Shown here: in pieces, positions 16,683-25,357 of the stretch | How the letters are laid out: each line of letters starts with the position of its first letter | Numbering within the stretch: position 1 is the stretch's first letter | Position numbers and translations under genes: made by a program | The notes under the pieces: model-generated | What the model saw: the letters and a program-made list of their open reading frames with translations, nothing else | Database searches by the model: none | Told to the model about the DNA's origin: nothing | Origin: Dyella psychrodurans | GTDB taxonomy: Bacteria > Pseudomonadota > Gammaproteobacteria > Xanthomonadales > Rhodanobacteraceae | NCBI RefSeq assembly: GCF_003363265.1 | Contig: NZ_QRBF01000003.1 | Location: 299,208 to 346,672, forward strand | Length of the DNA stretch: 47,465 bases | Reading direction: 5' to 3'

Positions 16683-19600
16683 GAAGCGTTCCATTCTCGA
16701 CGTTTTTCATCCGGCGACCGGTCGCCACGTCGCTGCTGATGGTCGGTGTTCTGTTCCTGGGCATCGCCTGCTATACCCAACTGCCCATCGCCGGCGTGCC
16801 GCAAGTCGATATCCCCACCATCGGCATCAGCGCGTCGTTGCCCGGCGCAAGCGCGGAAACGATGGCCACCGCGGTCACCGCACCCTTGGAGCGCGCGTTG
16901 GCGGTGATGCCCGGGGTCACCGAGATGACCTCGACCAGTTCCCTGGGATCGACGTCGATCGACGTACAGTTCGACCTCTCGCGCACCCTCGACGGCGCCG
17001 CGCTGGACGTGCAATCGGCGATCAACGCGGCGGCCGGCGATTTGCCCAAGGATCTCCCGCACCCGCCCACCTTCGAGAAAGCCAACCCCGCGGATGCCCT
17101 GTTGATGAGCATCGCGGTGTATTCGGACATCCTGCCGATCGACCGTGTGGACGACTACGTCGAAAACTACCTCGCCCCCGAGATCGCGCGCATCAATGGC
17201 GTGGGCGTGGTGGATTACCACGGCCAGCAGAAACCGGCGATTCGCGCGCGCGTGAATCCGGCGGCGATGGCGTCGCTGGGCTTGAGCCTGGAGGACGTGC
17301 GCAATGCCATCAGCAATGCCACGTCCAATGCTCCGAAGGGCACGCTCAACGGCGCGCATCAAGCTGTCACGCTCGACGCCACCGACCAGGCCATCGATGC
17401 CGCCACGTACGCCAGCCTGATCGTCGCTTATCGCAACGGCGCACCCGTACGCCTTCGCGATATCGCACAAGTCGTGCCTTCGGTGGAAGACATCCGTCAG
17501 GGCGCCTGGTATGGCAACCATCACGCCGTGATGGTCGATGTGCACAAGCAGATCGGATTCAACATCAACCAGACCGTGGACTTGATCAAGGCGGAATTGC
17601 CGCGCCTTGAGCGCGATCTTCCCGCCTCGATGCACCTGGAAGTGTTGGGCGATCGCACACAGACCATCCGCGCCTCGGTTCGCGACCTGCAATTCACTCT
17701 GTTGCTGAGCGTGCTGCTGGTGGTTGGCGTGGTGTATGTCTTCCTGCGCGACATTCGGGCGACACTCATTCCCGCCATCACGATACCGTTGTCGCTGCTG
17801 GGCACCTTCGCCGCGATGAAGGCGCTGGGTTACAGCCTGGACAATGTCTCGCTGATGGCGCTGACGGTGGTCATTGGCTTCGTGGTGGACGATGCCATCG
17901 TGATGCTGGAAAACGTGCTGCGCCATATCGAGGAAGGCAGAACGCCGTTCGATGCGGCGATCGAGGGCTCCGGCGAGATCACTTTCACGATCGTCTCCAT
18001 GACTTTTTCGCTGGTCGCGGTGTTTATCCCGCTTCTGTTCATGGGCGGACTCGTGGGACGGCTGTTCCGCGAGTTCTCGGTGACAGCGGGCGTGGCGATC
18101 ATCATTTCGGGCGCGATATCGCTGACGTTGACTCCCATGTTGTGCGCGCTGTTCCTCAACCGGGATACGGCCCACGGTGACGGTCATTTTCACCGCGCGG
18201 CGGAAGCCTTTTTCAACCATTTGCAGGAGCTGTACGCGAAAAGCCTGCAACGCGCGCTGAGACATCCCGGTCTGATGCTGGCCGTCGCCGCCGCCACCAT
18301 GGTTGGCACGGTATGGATGTATGCCGCCATTCCCAAAGGCTTCTTTCCACAGCAGGACAACGGCTTGATCGCGGGCGTGGCCGAGGCGTCGCAGGATATT
18401 TCCTATCCGGCCATGGTCGAGCGCATGCATGCCCTGGCTGCCGCGGTGGAAAAAGATCCCGCCATTGCGCATGTGTATTACTGGGTCGAAGGCGATCCCT
18501 CGGTCAACATCGCGCGGCTGATGATCGATTTGAAACCCTTTGGCGAGCGCGACGTATCGGTTTACGAGGTCATCAACCGACTTCGCCCGAAGGCGGCGCA
18601 GGTACCGGGCATCACACTTTCCATGCAGGCACGGCAGGATCTGCAGATCGGTGCCCGCGTGAGCAAATCGCAGTTTCAGTACACCTTGCGGGACGCCAAC
18701 CTCGATGAGTTGCGCCAATGGGCGCCGGTGATGCTGAAGGCGCTGCGCGACATCCCCGTGATACAGGATGTGGAGGCCGACCTGGAACCCGTGGCACCGC
18801 AGCTGAAAGCGATGCTGGATCGCGACACGATGAGCCGCCTCGGCATCACGCCGCAGCTGGTCGACGATACGCTCAACGATGCTTTCGGCCAACGCCAGGT
18901 CGCCAGCTATTACACGCAGCTCAATGCTTATCGCGTGGTGCTGGAAGTCGATCCGGCCTATCAGCTCGACGAAAATGCACTGCAACAGCTTTACCTCACG
19001 GGTAGCGATGGCAAGCAGGTGCAGTTGTCTTCATTCATCCGCCTGCAGCACTCCACCGCGCCATTGACGGTCAACCATGACAGTCAGTTCCCGGCGGTCA
19101 CCATCTCGTTCAACCTCGCACCCGGCCATTCCTTGAGCGAGGCCGTGGAAGCCATCGATGCGAAAGGACAGGACCTGGGCAAGCCGTCCGGGCTCACTGC
19201 CTCGTTCCAGGGATCGGCCAAAGCGTTCAAGGCATCGCTGGCCGACCAGCCGTTGCTTATCGCCGCGGCATTGCTGGCGATCTACATCATTCTCGGGATG
19301 CTCTACGAGAGCTATATCCATCCGCTGACGATACTCTCCACGTTGCCTTCGGCAGGTATCGGCGCGCTGGGTGCGCTTATGCTGCTGCATGACGAGTTTT
19401 CGCTGATCGCCCTGATCGGCGTGATCCTGCTGATCGGCATCGTGAAGAAGAACGGCATCATGATGGTGGATTTCGCCATCGCCGCCGAGGATCAACGCGG
19501 CTTGCCACCGGCACAAGCCATCTACGAAGCCTGCCAGCTGCGTTTCCGCCCGATCATGATGACCACCATGGCCGCGTTGCTGGGCGCGCTTCCGCTGGCT

Positions 19601-19783
19601 TTCGGCGCGGGAGCCGGTGCCGAGCTGCGGCGTCCACTCGGCATCACCATCGTGGGCGGCTTGCTGATTTCGCAGGTGCTGACGCTCTACACCACGCCGG
19701 TGATCTATCTGCTGCTTGATCGGTTCCGGAATCGAAAGGCACATGTGATCCCAGATAGTGGGATTGCATACGAGGCAGATTAA
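16679..19783 (+). CDS. RND efflux pump, inner-membrane permease
   Basis: This 1034-residue AcrB/MdtB-class permease has TM1 at about 14-32 (RRPVATSLLMVGVLFLGIACY). The large periplasmic loops and the TM4 proton-relay segment VVIGFVVDDAIVMLENVLRHIEEG, with the paired aspartates, are present. The second half holds GIVKKNGIMMVDFAIAAE and the terminal TM bundle. Family length is about 1020-1050, so it is intact. It exports amphiphilic compounds with the adaptor encoded upstream. No outer-membrane factor gene follows, so a TolC-type protein encoded elsewhere must be used. GTG 16679 overlaps the adaptor stop. No local regulator is adjacent. Sequence type suggests the MdtBC/OqxB side of the family; substrates are unknown. 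Confidence 0.94.
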   Translation: MRSVPFSTFFIRRPVATSLLMVGVLFLGIACYTQLPIAGVPQVDIPTIGISASLPGASAETMATAVTAPLERALAVMPGVTEMTSTSSLGSTSIDVQFDLSRTLDGAALDVQSAINAAAGDLPKDLPHPPTFEKANPADALLMSIAVYSDILPIDRVDDYVENYLAPEIARINGVGVVDYHGQQKPAIRARVNPAAMASLGLSLEDVRNAISNATSNAPKGTLNGAHQAVTLDATDQAIDAATYASLIVAYRNGAPVRLRDIAQVVPSVEDIRQGAWYGNHHAVMVDVHKQIGFNINQTVDLIKAELPRLERDLPASMHLEVLGDRTQTIRASVRDLQFTLLLSVLLVVGVVYVFLRDIRATLIPAITIPLSLLGTFAAMKALGYSLDNVSLMALTVVIGFVVDDAIVMLENVLRHIEEGRTPFDAAIEGSGEITFTIVSMTFSLVAVFIPLLFMGGLVGRLFREFSVTAGVAIIISGAISLTLTPMLCALFLNRDTAHGDGHFHRAAEAFFNHLQELYAKSLQRALRHPGLMLAVAAATMVGTVWMYAAIPKGFFPQQDNGLIAGVAEASQDISYPAMVERMHALAAAVEKDPAIAHVYYWVEGDPSVNIARLMIDLKPFGERDVSVYEVINRLRPKAAQVPGITLSMQARQDLQIGARVSKSQFQYTLRDANLDELRQWAPVMLKALRDIPVIQDVEADLEPVAPQLKAMLDRDTMSRLGITPQLVDDTLNDAFGQRQVASYYTQLNAYRVVLEVDPAYQLDENALQQLYLTGSDGKQVQLSSFIRLQHSTAPLTVNHDSQFPAVTISFNLAPGHSLSEAVEAIDAKGQDLGKPSGLTASFQGSAKAFKASLADQPLLIAAALLAIYIILGMLYESYIHPLTILSTLPSAGIGALGALMLLHDEFSLIALIGVILLIGIVKKNGIMMVDFAIAAEDQRGLPPAQAIYEACQLRFRPIMMTTMAALLGALPLAFGAGAGAELRRPLGITIVGGLLISQVLTLYTTPVIYLLLDRFRNRKAHVIPDSGIAYEAD

Positions 19784-20066
19784 ACGCCTGTCTACGATCA
19801 TCGCGTGGCCTGCGCTGGTTCTCTTTGCTCGCCCGGGAGCCGCCGGCCATGCCTCAAGTGAGATGAGGGAAAGCGACGCCCCGCCGATCCTGGGGCTCCC
19901 TTTCAAACCCGCAACCTGAATGCCGATAGGCGATTGTTTCAAAACAGGTTGCCATCGTCCTATTTAATGCCATCGAGCGCGTGGCAGGATGTCGCGTCAC
20001 CGCACGAGGCAGGACGGTTATAATGCCGAGGGCGGTGAGGTCTTTCCTTCGCTTCAGGGATTTACG

Positions 20067-20438
20067 GTGCTCCGTGTAAAGGCTTTACATCGATATATGG
20101 CGTGGCTGGCGATGCTGGCCATGGCATTTATCGTGGTGATGCCTGTCGTGTCGCGCACAATGCCCATGTCGATGCCGGGCATGGACGGTGCTTGCCCGGA
20201 GCACGTCGCGCTGGGCGCAAAACAGCCGGGCTCGCCTCACGCACCCGTCGACCCGATGGAGCGCTGCGGTTACTGCTTCCTGCTCCATCACAGCCCGCTT
20301 CTGAGTGCGGGCACGATCGTTCATCTTGTCCCAACGGCCCCTTCGCTCGATGTTCCCGTCGCGGCGCTGCCCGCCGACAGGTCCAACGCGCCGCTGCTTA
20401 GCGCCGATCCACGCGGACCACCCGCACACATCAGCTAA
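20067..20438 (+). CDS. DUF2946 family protein
   Basis: This 123-residue protein has an N-terminal hydrophobic helix (about 10-30, YMAWLAMLAMAFIVVMPVVS). A Met-rich stretch (RTMPMSMPGMDG) follows, then the DUF2946 signature ERCGYCFLLHHSPLL with CxxC and paired histidines, and a low-complexity Pro/Ala tail. Family members are membrane-anchored and often occur near copper or other metal genes; their function is not established. The Met, Cys and His content fits metal binding in the periplasm, an inference. GTG 20067 has AGGGA 6 nt upstream, better than the in-frame ATG at 19989. It precedes a CxxCxC barrel protein and a TlpA-like protein on the same strand. Confidence 0.75.
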   Translation: MLRVKALHRYMAWLAMLAMAFIVVMPVVSRTMPMSMPGMDGACPEHVALGAKQPGSPHAPVDPMERCGYCFLLHHSPLLSAGTIVHLVPTAPSLDVPVAALPADRSNAPLLSADPRGPPAHIS

Positions 20439-20699
20439 TCGGCAAGCCTCGTCGATGCGGCGCGCATGCCGCGATGTTTGCCCTATTCCACGCATTCTTC
20501 TTCCGTGCGCGATCTGTGCGCCTTCACGGCGCGTGGATCCATGGCGTATGGAACCCGCCCATGGCGCGTGATTCGGTTTGCCCGAGGATCGCTGCCTTCT
20601 CGCGAGAGTTTCCTGTTCATGACAACCGAGCGTTCTCCCAACTCCCCTCGCACACGTGAACGACGGCGTGCCTGGATGCCATCCGACAAAGGCTCATCC

Positions 20700-21776
20700 G
20701 TGCATCGACGCACCATGCGCCTCGCCGACAAGCCGCTATTCGCGATCACAGTGTTGTGCGCGGTTGGATTCCTGCCGCACGCGGCCTATGCATGCGCCAC
20801 ATGCGGCTGCACGCTGAGCACCGATGCCGCCACGGGTTATTCGACAGCATCAGGATGGCGTCTGAATATCGATTACACCTTCATCGATCAGAATCAACTT
20901 CGGCACGGCAGCGGCAAGGCCAACCCCGAACAGGTTGTCAATCAGCCGTCCGATCCTTCGCTCGGCGGCGGCGAAATCGAGCGTGGCACGATCAACCGTT
21001 ACATCAATGTCTCGGCAACGTATCGCTTCAATGCCGACTGGGGCGTCACGTTTCTGCTGCCTTATGTGATTCGCGATCACTCCACCTACGGCACGCAGCT
21101 GGCTCCGTATTCGTCCAGCGAAACCGCGCCCAACCAGATCAGCGATTCGCACGTATCGGGGTTCGGCGACGGCAAGATCATCGCCAGCTATCAGGGCTTT
21201 CTGCCCACGCACAATCTCGGCGTGCAATTCGGCGTCAAGCTACCCACCGGCAACTACGGCGGCCAGGACATCGACGGCAATCTGGTCGGTCATCCGGTGA
21301 CGTTCAAAACAGGCCCCAATCTGGGGCAGTCGCTGGATACCAGCCTTCAGGCCGGCACCGGCAGCACGGACTTGATTATTGGCGGCTACTACTTCCAGCC
21401 GGTGAGCCAGAATTTCGATGCGTTCGTGAACGGCCAGTTTCAGGCCGCTGTCAAAGAGAACCTGGATCAACCTGGCGCGGATTTCCGTCCCGGCAACACC
21501 ACCACCGTCAGCATCGGCCTGCGTTACGAAGCGCATGCCAACTGGGTGCCGCAATTGCAGATCAACTGGCTGCACAAGATGGCCGACCAGGGATTTCTGT
21601 CCGATCACCCGGATACGGAAGGCACGGTCGCGTATCTCAGCCCTGGCATCAGCGGCAGCCTGAGCAAGAATCTTCAGATGTATGCCTTTGTGCAGGTGCC
21701 GATCTATAGCCACTTGCAGGGATATCAGCTTTTCCCCGGATGGACGGGAACCGTGGGTGTCAGCATGAAGCTCTGA
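20700..21776 (+). CDS. Putative outer-membrane beta-barrel protein with N-terminal CxxCxC
   Basis: This 358-residue secreted protein has a signal peptide at about 1-31 (ending AAYA). The mature N-terminus is CATCGCTL, a CxxCxC motif that could bind a metal or form a disulfide. The remainder has alternating amphipathic strands with aromatic girdles (WRLNIDYTFIDQN, WGVTFLLPYVIRDHS, NLGVQFGVKLPTGNYGG, and a C-terminal strand ending VGVSMKL). These are typical of MetA-like or transporter-type outer-membrane barrels. GTG 20700 has AAGG 8 nt upstream; ATG 20715 is an alternative. The flanking DUF2946 and thioredoxin genes suggest that metal or redox handling, not bulk nutrient uptake, is the theme. 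The substrate is unknown. Confidence 0.65.
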   Translation: MHRRTMRLADKPLFAITVLCAVGFLPHAAYACATCGCTLSTDAATGYSTASGWRLNIDYTFIDQNQLRHGSGKANPEQVVNQPSDPSLGGGEIERGTINRYINVSATYRFNADWGVTFLLPYVIRDHSTYGTQLAPYSSSETAPNQISDSHVSGFGDGKIIASYQGFLPTHNLGVQFGVKLPTGNYGGQDIDGNLVGHPVTFKTGPNLGQSLDTSLQAGTGSTDLIIGGYYFQPVSQNFDAFVNGQFQAAVKENLDQPGADFRPGNTTTVSIGLRYEAHANWVPQLQINWLHKMADQGFLSDHPDTEGTVAYLSPGISGSLSKNLQMYAFVQVPIYSHLQGYQLFPGWTGTVGVSMKL

Positions 21777-21800
21777 TGGACTGAAGTGGTTTTCGACAAG

Positions 21801-21826
21801 GCGTTGCCGCACACAGGCGGCAACGC
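21801..21826 (+). promoter_or_regulatory. Intercistronic hairpin before the TlpA-like gene
   Basis: GCGTTGCCGC (21801-21810) and GCGGCAACGC (21817-21826) are perfect 10-bp complements with a 6-nt loop (ACACAG). They lie between the barrel gene stop (21776) and the TlpA-like start (21855). No T-tract follows on the plus strand, so attenuation or mRNA processing is more likely than full termination. Confidence 0.6.
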
Positions 21827-21854
21827 TCCGAAAAACAATGTTGGAACTGAAAAA

Positions 21855-22382
21855 ATGTTTGAACGCATGAACCGTTACGTACGATGCATGACAGCCGCGA
21901 TGATGCTGATGGTTGCCGCGCTGCCGCTGCACGCCAACGACCTGTCGGTGGGAAAACCTGCCCCACCGATAACGCTCAACACGCTCGATGGAAAACACAT
22001 CGCGCTGGGCGATCTGCGCGGAAAAGTGGTGATCCTGACCTTCTGGGCAACGTGGTGCGGCCCCTGCCAGCAGGAGCTGCCACTGCTATCCCAGTACGCG
22101 CGCGAGCATGCGAAAGATGGCCTGATCGTGCTGGGCTTCAGCCTCGACGAGCCGGACGACATGAAGCAGGTTCGCGCGGTGGCCGACCGTTTGAGTTTCC
22201 CCGTGGGCTTGCTGGGTGACCCGCGCGTACCCGGCTATGGACGCATCTGGCATCTGCCCGTGAGCTTCACCATCGATCGCAACGGATTGCTCGTTGACGA
22301 CGGCTGGAAAGACGAAGATCCATCGTGGACGCAGGCGCGGCTCGAGAACATCGTGACGCCGTTGCTACGATCATCGAATTGA
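21855..22382 (+). CDS. TlpA-family thiol-disulfide oxidoreductase
   Basis: This 175-residue periplasmic thioredoxin-like protein has a signal peptide at about 1-29 (MTAAMMLMVAALPLHA). The redox motif WATWCGPC has cysteines at about 68 and 71. The cis-proline region is in WHLPVSFTIDRNGLL, followed by a helix and a short C-terminal tail. TlpA/ResA-type proteins reduce disulfides in cytochrome c maturation or metal-binding targets. Here a plausible client is the CxxCxC barrel or the DUF2946 protein, but this rests on adjacency only. ATG 21855 has GGAA 8 nt upstream. It converges with the gene at 22651 across palindromic repeat copy 2. Confidence 0.88.
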   Translation: MFERMNRYVRCMTAAMMLMVAALPLHANDLSVGKPAPPITLNTLDGKHIALGDLRGKVVILTFWATWCGPCQQELPLLSQYAREHAKDGLIVLGFSLDEPDDMKQVRAVADRLSFPVGLLGDPRVPGYGRIWHLPVSFTIDRNGLLVDDGWKDEDPSWTQARLENIVTPLLRSSN

Positions 22383-22416
22383 TCGTCGCGTCGTCGCTAG
22401 TTTTGTCCAGAAAAAA

Positions 22417-22606
22417 ATGGGGATAGATTTGGAGCGACATGCCGCATGCTTTTTTGCTCGTCATCCCGGCGCAGGCCGGGATCCAGTGAAATACGCGTGC
22501 GCAGCACACTGAATAGCTTTTTAGTTGTTGAGTGCTTCGCACCCATATTCAAACTGGATCCCGGCCTCCGCCGGGATGACGAGCAAAAACGTGAGGAAAC
22601 CTCAGG
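22417..22606. repeat. Palindromic repeat element, copy 2 (core orientation A)
   Basis: Arms lie at 22452-22487 and 22553-22588 (36 bp each, one mismatch), with a 65-bp core at 22488-22552 in the same orientation as copy 1. The leader GGGGATAGATTTGGAGCG precedes it, and AACGTGAGGAAACCTCAGG follows it, as in copy 3. It sits between convergent genes (TlpA-like stop 22382, hypothetical stop 22651). Confidence 0.9.
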
Positions 22607-22650
22607 CTCTGCCCCCTTTTCGTGATCCCATTTTCGAGACCGCGCCTGTA

Positions 22651-23403
22651 TCAGTGATCATGCATATCCGCAGGCGTTCCGTCGGACCAATTGGGGACCG
22701 CGACCAGGAACACCAGAATCGGCGGTAGCTCTTTCATTTTGGGTTGTTCGCCCGGAGAGTAGAACCAATAGGGGCTGGACATGATCGGCGAGTTCTCTGC
22801 GCCTGAACCCCAATCCTTACTGTCTTTGACGCGGGTGTAGAACATGACATGGGGCATGTTGTGGCCCCCTTGGTCGGTGAGATACGACGATTTCGACATC
22901 ATGAAATCCATCGCACCGCTTTCGAGGTCCGGCAGTTGTTTATTTTGGTATGCGGCCTTGAGTGCCGACACCGTCTCCGCCTTGGAGCGACCGGCCATCA
23001 CCATCTTGGCGCGTAGCTCAATGATGGGCACTATCGAACGTGCAGCCTGGGGGTTCAGGCAATCGGCAGCTCTCACCTTCGGGTTCCAGAATTCGTCCCA
23101 GTCGAATGCCGCAGCCCAGCTCCGGCCCACAAAGCAGACGAAACCGTTCTTTCCTTGGACCGCCGTCTCATAGCCATGCCGTCCCAGCACCAGAATCGTC
23201 GCATCGCGAGAAATGGATTCCGGCGCCGCACTTCGCGCCAGAGCAATTTCAGCGTCCCGGTCCGCCATGAGGTATTGATCGGTCGGCGCCATCTTCGGAT
23301 AGGGTTGCGCGGCATCTTGTGCCATCGCCTGAAGTGCCGTGCCGAGCCCGACAAGTAGTGCGACGCTCGTGATTACCGTTGCGCCAATCTTGTTCTTGCG
23401 CAT
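22651..23403 (-). CDS. Secreted hypothetical protein
   Basis: This 250-residue protein has a clear signal peptide (about 1-29, ending LQAMAQ). The mature part has no domain I recognise. Visible features are DATILVLGRHGYETAVQGKN, FVCFVGRSWAAAFD, two separated cysteines (FVCF and ADCLN), PHVMFYTRVKDS, and a C-terminal PPILVFLVAVPNWSDG. The sequence looks globular and single-domain. ATG 23403 is chosen because GAGGAGAG lies directly upstream; the frame stays open further but without a signal peptide. A YCII-domain gene lies 89 nt upstream on the same strand, so the two may be co-transcribed. A periplasmic location is inferred; no function is assigned. Confidence 0.7.
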   Translation of the reverse strand: MRKNKIGATVITSVALLVGLGTALQAMAQDAAQPYPKMAPTDQYLMADRDAEIALARSAAPESISRDATILVLGRHGYETAVQGKNGFVCFVGRSWAAAFDWDEFWNPKVRAADCLNPQAARSIVPIIELRAKMVMAGRSKAETVSALKAAYQNKQLPDLESGAMDFMMSKSSYLTDQGGHNMPHVMFYTRVKDSKDWGSGAENSPIMSSPYWFYSPGEQPKMKELPPILVFLVAVPNWSDGTPADMHDH

Positions 23404-23492
23404 AGTGCTCTCCTCACCATCGGTCATTTCACCCAGAAACGTATCGTGCGCCCGACCCTCTGCGCCGCACCCGTTCGCTGCTGCCGTACTGC

Positions 23493-23849
23493 TCAGTTCT
23501 CCGCAGGAGCGGGCATGAAGAAAATCTCCCGCACCTCGACCACGCTCTGGAACGCCTTGGCGCCTTTGCGCATCCACGCCAGCACTTCATCCAGATTTTC
23601 AGTTTCCAGTATCGAAAGACCGCCCACGTATTCCTTGGCCTCGATGTACGGACCGTCAGTGACGACCACCTCACCATTGGGCTGCGACCGCATGGTCACT
23701 GCCTTCGGACTCAGGCCACACGCAAACTTCCTGACACCCGCAGCGACCATCTCCCTGTTGAGCGCGTGGATGGCTTCGATGGTCTCTTCGGTGACGAGCG
23801 ACGGGTCGAAGTTTTCGGGAATGTAGGTAGAGATCAGATATTGCGGCAT
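23493..23849 (-). CDS. YCII-domain protein
   Basis: This 118-residue single-domain YCII-type protein (dimeric alpha-beta barrel) has the opening strand QYLISTYIP. The family motif VVTDGPYIEAKEYVGGLSIL contains the conserved DGPY and E residues. A helix with DEVLAWMRKGAKAF and a final strand VEVREIFFMP follow. Such proteins are cytosolic; some act on small ring compounds, and many occur beside ECF sigma factors, although none is present here. GGGGAA precedes ATG 23849. The secreted hypothetical gene lies downstream on the same strand. Confidence 0.82.
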   Translation of the reverse strand: MPQYLISTYIPENFDPSLVTEETIEAIHALNREMVAAGVRKFACGLSPKAVTMRSQPNGEVVVTDGPYIEAKEYVGGLSILETENLDEVLAWMRKGAKAFQSVVEVREIFFMPAPAEN

Positions 23850-23980
23850 GGTCGTTCCCCAATAGAGTCATCAGCCGGGCCGGTTGCCCATCTTGACTAT
23901 AGCGACGAACGACCAAACCGGAATTCGACAGGTTGCCCAGAAAATTTTGACTGCTTTCACACTGCAAAAAAGGGGCCAGC

Positions 23981-24014
23981 GCACTTTTCTATTTCCCTTT
24001 CCATGGAAAAGTGC
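23981..24014. repeat. Short inverted repeat, GCACTTTTC family
   Basis: GCACTTTTC (23981-23989) and GAAAAGTGC (24006-24014) flank a 16-nt loop. A related sequence with matching loop bases and following CG-CCC lies at 32590-32621, attached to the right side of palindromic element copy 3. The two are probably one short dispersed repeat family. Confidence 0.55.
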
Positions 24015-24032
24015 TTCGACCCTTTTCCCAGC

Positions 24033-24284
24033 CTAAATCGGCTTCAAATCATCCGGAAACTGGGAGGCAGAGTCCCAATCTCTCTTGTCCACGGCTCGCA
24101 TGCTGCGGCGCCACGCCCTGTTTAGATGCGCATATACGTGGCCAAGATCGATTCGTAAATTGCTTTCGTCATAGGCCGCATCTCCCTCGATTTCCTTAAT
24201 GAGGTTGGCAAGATGTTCCTTGGCGTCTTCAAGTTCATACATGAACTCGGACCACTCCACCGGTTGAAGATTTCGGTCAATCAT
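24033..24284 (-). CDS. Small hypothetical protein
   Basis: This 83-residue acidic, soluble protein has no recognised family. It begins MIDRNLQPVEWSEFMYELED and contains a helix-rich middle (AKEHLANLIKEIEG), then DLGHVYAHLNRAWRRSM and WDSASQFPDDLKPI. The length and pattern suggest a small helical bundle. ATG 24284 has AAGG 7 nt upstream. The frame can be extended to 24377, but that part is translated from a hairpin repeat (24318-24347), so the shorter start is preferred. Confidence 0.6.
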   Translation of the reverse strand: MIDRNLQPVEWSEFMYELEDAKEHLANLIKEIEGDAAYDESNLRIDLGHVYAHLNRAWRRSMRAVDKRDWDSASQFPDDLKPI

Positions 24285-24597
24285 CTGTCGCCTTGATCGC
24301 TGAGGGCTTTGAATGACAAGGTCCGCTCCGGGTCGATAGCGGACCTTCAACGCCAGGGTTAAGCGGCACGGGGGCATCCGCTTTGAATGAATGGTTGAGT
24401 GCCATTTGCACTCGCTCCCATGATGCTACCGGACCCGCGCTTTTGCGAAATAGCGGGTGGCACATTGGCCGCTTGTGCGGATGCTCATCGACGACGACAA
24501 CTTCGATGACAAAGATCATCTGTTCGAAGCGCCGGACTCGCACCCGAGCATCGAAATTCGCCTGTTCAATTGCGTAGACGACGCATGCATAAGTCAA
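24277..24597 (-). CDS. Possible small protein, doubtful
   Basis: A 106-codon frame ends within the start of the gene at 24284. Its first 60 residues (MTYACVVYAIEQANFDARVR, then RRFEQMIFVIEVVVVDEHPH) look protein-like, but the C-terminal third is translated from the hairpin repeat at 24318-24347. It may be a gene truncated by repeat insertion. No family is recognised and no clear ribosome-binding site precedes it. The surrounding 24285-24828 stretch holds nothing else that I can support. Confidence 0.22.
   Translation of the reverse strand: MTYACVVYAIEQANFDARVRVRRFEQMIFVIEVVVVDEHPHKRPMCHPLFRKSAGPVASWERVQMALNHSFKADAPVPLNPGVEGPLSTRSGPCHSKPSAIKATDD
24318..24347 (-). repeat. Short hairpin repeat (GTCCGCT...AGCGGAC), copy 1 of 6
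   Basis: AAGGTCCGCT (24318-24327) and AGCGGACCTT (24338-24347) are perfect complements around a 10-nt loop. Read on the minus strand the asymmetric loop matches the other copies. It lies 33 nt upstream of the start of the small gene at 24284. Confidence 0.8.
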
Positions 24598-24828
24598 TGC
24601 GTGGCGTCATCCGGCTCTTTCAGCAGCCTGTCGCATTTCACTCAATGTCGAGTACCCCCATGGATTCAGGGCCTGGACCCGCCATGTTCGTTTTGGATCA
24701 AAGTGTGCGCCAGGACAAATTGTAAGGCCCATGAAAGCAGGAAGATTGCGTGACGCAGATCAAGTTTGTGCACCTTCGGCCGATTCGGTAGCTTTACGGT
24801 CCGCGCGATTCGTTAGCCTAGGCGTCCG

Positions 24829-25353
24829 ATGGAAAACCCTCATCACACCCCGTCTGCCAGAACCTTGAGGCGCCTTGCGGGCTCGCAAGGGACGCAGTTG
24901 TTTTCTGCCAATGAACTGAGCGAATGGGCCGCCGAGGCGGGTCCCGCGTCGCATGGACGCGCCAGCAAGCGCGAACCGGTGCTGCAGGGAACGAATGCCG
25001 GGCTCGAAGGCCATCGCTTTTCCCTGCGCGCCGGCCGGCAAACGATCGGCCGCCGCGCCGACAACGACATCGTGGTGAACGAGCCGAGCGTGTCGTCGGC
25101 GCATGCATGGATCATCAACCAGCAAGGCCACTACGTGGTGATGAACACACTTTCCACGAATGGCACGTTCGTCAACGACCAAAACATCCACGAGGCCACC
25201 ATCAAGCATGGCGACCGCGTTCGCTTTGGCCAGGTGGAATTCGTGTTCCTGACGCGCGAGACTCGCAAACGCAGGCGCACCGGCGTCATCGTGCTGACGA
25301 GTCTGCTGGTATTGGCAGGCCTGTCCGCGCTGTCCTGGTGGATGCTTTCCTGA
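24829..25353 (+). CDS. FHA-domain protein with C-terminal membrane anchor
   Basis: This 174-residue protein has an FHA phosphothreonine-binding domain at about 58-142. Its conserved residues are visible: IGR (73-75), the phosphopeptide-contacting SSAH (89-92), and STNGTFVND (109-117). A basic stretch RKRRR precedes a C-terminal TM helix (about 152-172), so the FHA domain would face the cytoplasm as a tail-anchored protein. It is probably the phosphothreonine reader or substrate of the Ser/Thr kinase encoded 4 nt downstream. The N-terminal 50 residues look disordered. AGGCG precedes ATG 24829. Confidence 0.9.
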   Translation: MENPHHTPSARTLRRLAGSQGTQLFSANELSEWAAEAGPASHGRASKREPVLQGTNAGLEGHRFSLRAGRQTIGRRADNDIVVNEPSVSSAHAWIINQQGHYVVMNTLSTNGTFVNDQNIHEATIKHGDRVRFGQVEFVFLTRETRKRRRTGVIVLTSLLVLAGLSALSWWMLS

Positions 25354-25357
25354 CACG

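Noticed and set aside
16484-18985. Minus-strand frame of over 800 codons opposite the RND operon
   Set aside because: It is antisense to the RND adaptor and pump, which are intact; its composition (His/Arg/Gln-rich) is that of a reverse-strand shadow.
22267-22542. Reading frames through the large palindromic repeat, with peptide IPACAGMT
   Set aside because: The same peptide arises from every copy of the element in either orientation; it is a translation artefact of the repeat.
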